Of a stretch of DNA of 7,687 nt, positions 5,195 through 7,687 are shown piece by piece. Numbering within the stretch: position 1 is the first letter of the stretch; each line of letters opens with the position of its first letter. Both the position numbers and the translations under genes were made by a program. The notes below the pieces were generated by a model. That model was not told the DNA's origin and searched no databases. It saw only the letters and a program-made list of their open reading frames with translations. The stretch comes from Elusimicrobia bacterium RIFCSPLOWO2_01_FULL_60_11 (lineage in GTDB: Bacteria > Elusimicrobiota > Elusimicrobia > 2-02-FULL-39-32): positions 201 through 7,887 of the forward strand of contig MGUS01000045.1 in NCBI GenBank assembly GCA_001800085.1. The letters run 5' to 3'.

Positions 5195-6921
5195 CGTCCG
5201 CCTCCTTCTTTCATGTCGTCCGCGACTTTCTTGGCGTAGAGCCGCAGCAGCGCGGAACACATCTCCGCCTGGACGATGGGCCTCTGCACGGAGCCGAAAT
5301 ACCCCAGGACCTTGGAATAATCTTCCGCGTTCCCGAGTTCGCCGAAATACCTCATGGCCATGGCCCGGATGAGCCAGGATTCATGGTCCAGGAAAGGCAG
5401 CATGTAGTCGCGTCCCAAGGGGTCTCCCATGCGCCAGAGCGCCTGCGCGGCAAAGACCCTCACGATGGGCGAAGGGTCCAGTTTCACGACACCCGAAAGG
5501 ATGGACGCCGCGTCGCCGTATCCCCAGATCTGGAGCGCCTCAACGGCGGCGAAGCGGTCGGCCACGCTGAAATCCCGCCTCAAGGCGTCCTGGAAATAAC
5601 TCAAGTGGAGCCGGTCCTTGGAGTAGGCGAGGGCGATGATGGCGTAGCAGCGGACGTCGGCGTTCTTGCCCTCGCGCGCGATGCGCATGAGCTGGTCCTG
5701 CAGCTGGAAATCATCCGTGCCCGCCAGGCCCTCGGTCAAAAGATATCCCAGCACCGTGTAGCGGGTCTTCAGGCCTATGCCGTTGGGAGTCACAAGGAAA
5801 TTCAGGTCCTTGTAGGCCTGCGAGCGTTCGGCCTGGTCCTGGTTGATGCGCATGTCCTCCTTGCCTTGGGCGATCTTCAAGAGCTGGTAGTTGACCCGTG
5901 AATCCACCAGTTCTCCTTTGGGGATCTTCAAGCGCGGGGCCGTGACCACCAGGGGGTCCAATTCCAGGACGCTGGGGGCGATGACGGAATCTTCGGGCGA
6001 GGGCAGGAGCCCCGGGTTCTCCTTCAGGAGCTTGGCGCGTTTTTCCCGCTTCTTTCTTTCCTTCTCCGCCTTGTCATAGGCGAGCTTCTGGGGAAAGAGC
6101 TTGAGCGCCCCGATCGCGATCTCCGCGTTGATGAATTCGTTGGTGACGCCCACGGATTCCATGTTCAGACGGTCCAAGAGGCGCTCATAGTCCTTGTGGT
6201 CGCCCAGCTCTCCGATGAACTTGGCCGAAAGCGAGCGGACGAACCAGTCCTGGGAATCCAGGTTGTTCCGGAGCCTGTCGAGCCCCGAAGGGTCTCCCAA
6301 GATCACCATGGCATAGGCCGCGTATTGGCGGATGAGCAGGGATTCATCCCGCTCGGCCAGGTTTTTCAGGGTGGCGACCGCCTCGGGAAACCCCCACTGG
6401 ATCAGGGCTTCCACCGTGGCATAGCGGATGCCGATGTTGCGGGATTGGAGCGCCTCACGGAAAAAGACGATGTCGTTCTTGTCCCTGAGGTGGGCCAGGG
6501 CGATCAAGGCGATCGTGCGGACATTGGGGGAGGAGTCCCACCGCGCGACGAGCGTCAGGCGTTCCTTCAGGTTCCTCTCCGATATGACGCGGATGTGCTT
6601 GATCTCCTCCCAGCCCAGGGATTCGGACAGGGCCACGCCCAGGCGGGTGGTGCGGTTCTTCAAGGCCACGCCTGCCGGAGTCACGAAGGTGATGATGTCC
6701 CCGAGGAGCGGAGTATCCTGGCTCGATTCGAGCTGCCCCAGGTTCCGCTCATCGAGCAGCTCGATCAGCTTGTTGATGATCTGGGGGTCGACGGCCTGGA
6801 AGACCGTGCTCGTGCTCTTCTCCACCGGAGGAGGCCGGTAGAGATAGAAGTGGGGCGTCCAATCCACGGCCAGGGCCGGGACGGCGGACAGGAGGATCAG
6901 GGCGGCCGCTGCTAGTTTCAT
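5191..6921 (-). CDS. Exported HEAT-repeat protein with two homologous halves and a TonB-box-like linker
   Basis: I do not recognise this 576-residue protein as a named family. The N-terminus (KLAAAALILLSAVPALA, cut after Ala18) is a clear Sec signal peptide with no lipobox cysteine, so it should be soluble in the periplasm. The rest is helical HEAT-type solenoid, with helices such as VRTIALIALAHL, IRYATVEALIQWG and VRSLSAKFIGELG. It falls into two homologous halves (about 50-281 and 345-565). They are joined by a highly charged helix (about 281-300, KAEKERKKREKRAKLLKE), a proline-containing stretch and LDPLVVTAPRL (321-331), which resembles a TonB box. The gene overlaps the cyclophilin stop and the exbB start (ATGA at each end) and is preceded by AAAAGGA, so it belongs firmly to the exbB-exbD-tonB operon. 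A role as a periplasmic partner or scaffold for the TonB motor is inference. A general protein-interaction function unrelated to TonB remains possible. Confidence 0.85.
   Translation of the reverse strand: MKLAAAALILLSAVPALAVDWTPHFYLYRPPPVEKSTSTVFQAVDPQIINKLIELLDERNLGQLESSQDTPLLGDIITFVTPAGVALKNRTTRLGVALSESLGWEEIKHIRVISERNLKERLTLVARWDSSPNVRTIALIALAHLRDKNDIVFFREALQSRNIGIRYATVEALIQWGFPEAVATLKNLAERDESLLIRQYAAYAMVILGDPSGLDRLRNNLDSQDWFVRSLSAKFIGELGDHKDYERLLDRLNMESVGVTNEFINAEIAIGALKLFPQKLAYDKAEKERKKREKRAKLLKENPGLLPSPEDSVIAPSVLELDPLVVTAPRLKIPKGELVDSRVNYQLLKIAQGKEDMRINQDQAERSQAYKDLNFLVTPNGIGLKTRYTVLGYLLTEGLAGTDDFQLQDQLMRIAREGKNADVRCYAIIALAYSKDRLHLSYFQDALRRDFSVADRFAAVEALQIWGYGDAASILSGVVKLDPSPIVRVFAAQALWRMGDPLGRDYMLPFLDHESWLIRAMAMRYFGELGNAEDYSKVLGYFGSVQRPIVQAEMCSALLRLYAKKVADDMKEGGGR
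5201..5206 (-). promoter_or_regulatory. Strong ribosome-binding site deciding the exbB start
   Basis: The minus strand reads AGGAGG followed by 6 bases and the ATG at 5192-5194. It lies inside the last codons of the HEAT gene and sets the exbB start, excluding the longer upstream reading. Confidence 0.85.
5227..6774 (-). repeat. Internal duplication within the HEAT protein (two units of about 220-230 residues)
   Basis: Residues 50-281 and 345-565 align nearly without gaps at an offset close to 290. Matching pairs include FVTPAGVALKNRTTRLG with FLVTPNGIGLKTRYTVLG, VRTIALIALAHLRDK with VRCYAIIALAYSKDR, ATVEALIQWGFPEA with AAVEALQIWGYGDA, AAYAMVILGDPSG with AAQALWRMGDPLG, and FIGELGDHKDYERLL with YFGELGNAEDYSKVL. 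The similarity is clear in protein but not seen at the DNA level, so the duplication is old. Confidence 0.85.
5929..5961 (-). other. TonB-box-like segment in the HEAT protein linker
   Basis: Codons 321-331 encode LDPLVVTAPRL. TonB-dependent receptors carry near their N-terminus a short TonB box such as DTLVVTANR (BtuB) or DTIVVTAAE (FepA), which pairs with a strand of the TonB C-terminal domain. The VVTA core, a preceding acidic residue and the following basic residue are all shared. Here it is internal, between two HEAT solenoids, in a protein encoded with TonB. Function is inferred from resemblance only. Confidence 0.5.
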
Positions 6922-7541
6922 TTTCCTTTTACGATCGCGATCTTCTTGATGACGACGGGCGTGGTCGGGCGGTCCGCTCCGCCCCGCGGGACATTGCCGA
7001 TGGCCGTCACGAAGTCCATGCCTTCCGTCACTTCGCCGAAGATGGTGTGGCGCCCGTTCAGCCAGGGAGTGGCCGCCGTGGTGATGAAGAACTGGGAGCC
7101 GTTGGTGCCGGGCCCCGCGTTGGCCATGGCCAGGAGGCCGGGCCGGTCGAAGGTGAGCCCTTCGACGATCTCGTCTTTGAACTGATAGCCGGGGCCGCCC
7201 GTGCCGTTGCCCAGAGGGCAGCCGCCCTGGATCATGAAGTTGGGGATGACGCGGTGGAAGACGAGCCCGTCATAGAACCGTTTCTTGACCTTCTGGCCCG
7301 TAGCGGGGTCGGTCCACTCTTTGTTGCCTTCGGCCAGGCCCGCGAAATTGGCCACGGTCTCCGGGGTCTTGTCCGGGAACAGCTTGACGACGACCTTGCC
7401 CATGGATGTCTCGATCACTGCGCTCATGCCTTTCTCCTTTTTCATCATTTTATCTTTCGATCCCTTTTCAGCGCATACCCCGGCGGAGACCAGACCCAAA
7501 GTCAAAATTCCGGCCATCAGCGACTTGCGTGCTCTCTTCAT
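6918..7541 (-). CDS. ppiA: Cyclophilin-type peptidyl-prolyl cis-trans isomerase with signal peptide
   Basis: The enzyme speeds cis-trans isomerisation of peptide bonds before proline. The 207-residue form begins at ATG 7539-7541, chosen because AGGAGG lies 6 bases upstream; an ATG at 7545-7547 abuts that site and is too close. Residues 1-24 (basic start, hydrophobic core, VSAGVCA end) form a Sec signal peptide, with no proper lipobox because valine precedes the cysteine. A lysine-rich stretch follows, then the cyclophilin domain (about 39-205) with FHRVIPNFMIQGG, MANAGPGTNGSQFFITT and WLNGRHTIFGEV. The active-site set of human CypA is fully kept: Arg97, Phe102, Met103, Gln105, Phe152, Trp160, Leu161 and His165. 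The tryptophan would suit cyclosporin binding. A periplasmic folding role is likely, perhaps for proline-rich TonB or the HEAT protein (inference). It lies 19 bases after tldD and overlaps the HEAT gene as ATGA. Confidence 0.94.
   Translation of the reverse strand: MKRARKSLMAGILTLGLVSAGVCAEKGSKDKMMKKEKGMSAVIETSMGKVVVKLFPDKTPETVANFAGLAEGNKEWTDPATGQKVKKRFYDGLVFHRVIPNFMIQGGCPLGNGTGGPGYQFKDEIVEGLTFDRPGLLAMANAGPGTNGSQFFITTAATPWLNGRHTIFGEVTEGMDFVTAIGNVPRGGADRPTTPVVIKKIAIVKGK
7425..7439 (-). promoter_or_regulatory. Possible internal ribosome-binding site and start within the cyclophilin gene
   Basis: AAGGAG (7434-7439), a 6-base gap and ATG (7425-7427) lie in frame inside the gene. The product would begin MSAVIETSMGKVVVKLF, exactly where ordinary cytoplasmic cyclophilins begin, lacking the signal peptide. 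The purine run also encodes Lys-Lys-Glu-Lys, so it may be chance. Confidence 0.35.
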
Positions 7542-7547
7542 GTTCAT

Positions 7548-7553
7548 CCTCCT
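7548..7553 (-). promoter_or_regulatory. Ribosome-binding site deciding the cyclophilin start
   Basis: AGGAGG on the minus strand is 6 bases from ATG 7539-7541 and directly adjacent to ATG 7545-7547, so the downstream ATG is the better start; the choice changes only two residues. It sits in the 19-base gap after tldD. Confidence 0.8.
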
Positions 7554-7560
7554 TTTTGAT

Positions 7561-7687
7561 TTAAATGCCTCCTATCAAAAGCTTGGGGATGCGCAGCGTC
7601 GGCTGGCCGTCGGAAACGGGCACCCCCTGCCCGCCCTTGCCGCAGGTGCCCACGCCCCATCCCATGTCGCTGCCCACCAGATCGATG
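7561..7687 (-). CDS. tldD: TldD-type metalloprotease, C-terminal 41 residues (5' end outside window)
   Basis: TldD, usually working with TldE (PmbA), is a cytoplasmic zinc metalloprotease that trims unfolded or modified peptides. Only the end is here: IDLVGSDMGWGVGTCGKGG followed by QGVPVSDGQPTLRIPKLLIGGI and the stop at 7561-7563. The GTCGKxGQ-VPV-x-GQPTLRI pattern is the hallmark of the TldD C-terminus. From knowledge of E. coli TldD, the cysteine in GTCGK is a zinc ligand along with the HExxxH histidines, which lie outside the window. PmbA/TldE lacks this cysteine motif, so TldD is preferred. The next gene, the cyclophilin, follows after 19 bases, so co-transcription is likely, though a functional link with the envelope genes is not obvious. 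Confidence 0.88.
   Translation of the reverse strand, partial: IDLVGSDMGWGVGTCGKGGQGVPVSDGQPTLRIPKLLIGGI

Noticed and set aside
4406..5239. Plus-strand open frame of 277 residues opposite exbD/exbB
   Set aside because: It is a shadow of two well-supported genes, spans their boundary, and shows no known motif.
5195..5260. Longer exbB start adding 22 residues
   Set aside because: The added arginine-rich stretch overlaps the HEAT gene, while the AGGAGG at 5201-5206 fixes the start at 5194.
5182..6915. Plus-strand open frames opposite the HEAT gene (about 5182-5901 and 6196-6915)
   Set aside because: Both are GC-driven shadows with no domain signal; the minus-strand protein has a signal peptide and clear repeats.
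7464..7541. Lipoprotein signal in the cyclophilin
   Set aside because: The only cysteine near the signal peptide end is preceded by valine (AGVC), which does not fit a lipobox; an ordinary VCA cleavage site fits better.
1..7687. CRISPR array, tRNA, insertion sequence or phage-like segment
   Set aside because: No spaced direct repeats, cloverleaf, transposase motif or terminal repeats were seen, and gene packing leaves no room for them.

Overview
The window is a gene-dense, visibly GC-rich piece of a bacterial chromosome in which every recognisable gene lies on the minus strand, so it reads from right to left. A TonB/ExbB/ExbD energy-transduction set and exported proteins with Sec signal peptides imply a cell with an outer membrane. 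A ferredoxin-dependent 2-oxoacid oxidoreductase (KorAB) next to citrate synthase suggests anaerobic or microaerophilic central metabolism. The phylum cannot be fixed from the sequence alone. A deep-branching Gram-negative group such as Elusimicrobiota is only a guess. No tRNA, rRNA, CRISPR array, insertion sequence or phage gene was seen.

Layout in the direction of transcription. (1) Bases 7687-3425 are one tightly packed operon: the 3' end of tldD, a signal-peptide-bearing cyclophilin, an unfamiliar exported HEAT-repeat protein of 576 residues, then exbB, exbD and tonB. From the cyclophilin onward each gene overlaps the next (ATGA, ATGA, 14 bases, GTGA), which points to translational coupling and a shared job at the cell envelope. 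(2) Bases 3424-3343 form an 82-base gap with a perfect 11-bp inverted repeat and a full-consensus sigma70-type promoter (TTGACA, 16 bp, TATAAT) driving korA. (3) korA (gamma and alpha domains fused) and korB (3342-734) form a two-gene operon for a 2-oxoacid:ferredoxin oxidoreductase, most likely acting on 2-oxoglutarate. (4) Bases 733-693 hold a second inverted repeat that overlaps the -35 element of a likely promoter for the last gene, citrate synthase, which runs off the left edge of the window.

How they fit together: KorAB and citrate synthase work at neighbouring parts of the TCA cycle, linking it to ferredoxin. The envelope operon should build an inner-membrane proton-driven motor (ExbB/ExbD) with its transducer (TonB), made together with a periplasmic prolyl isomerase and the HEAT protein. 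The most interesting observation is that the HEAT protein consists of two homologous halves joined by a linker carrying a sequence (LDPLVVTAPRL) that closely resembles the TonB box of outer-membrane TonB-dependent receptors. This suggests a soluble periplasmic protein that TonB might grip, an arrangement I do not recognise from known systems.
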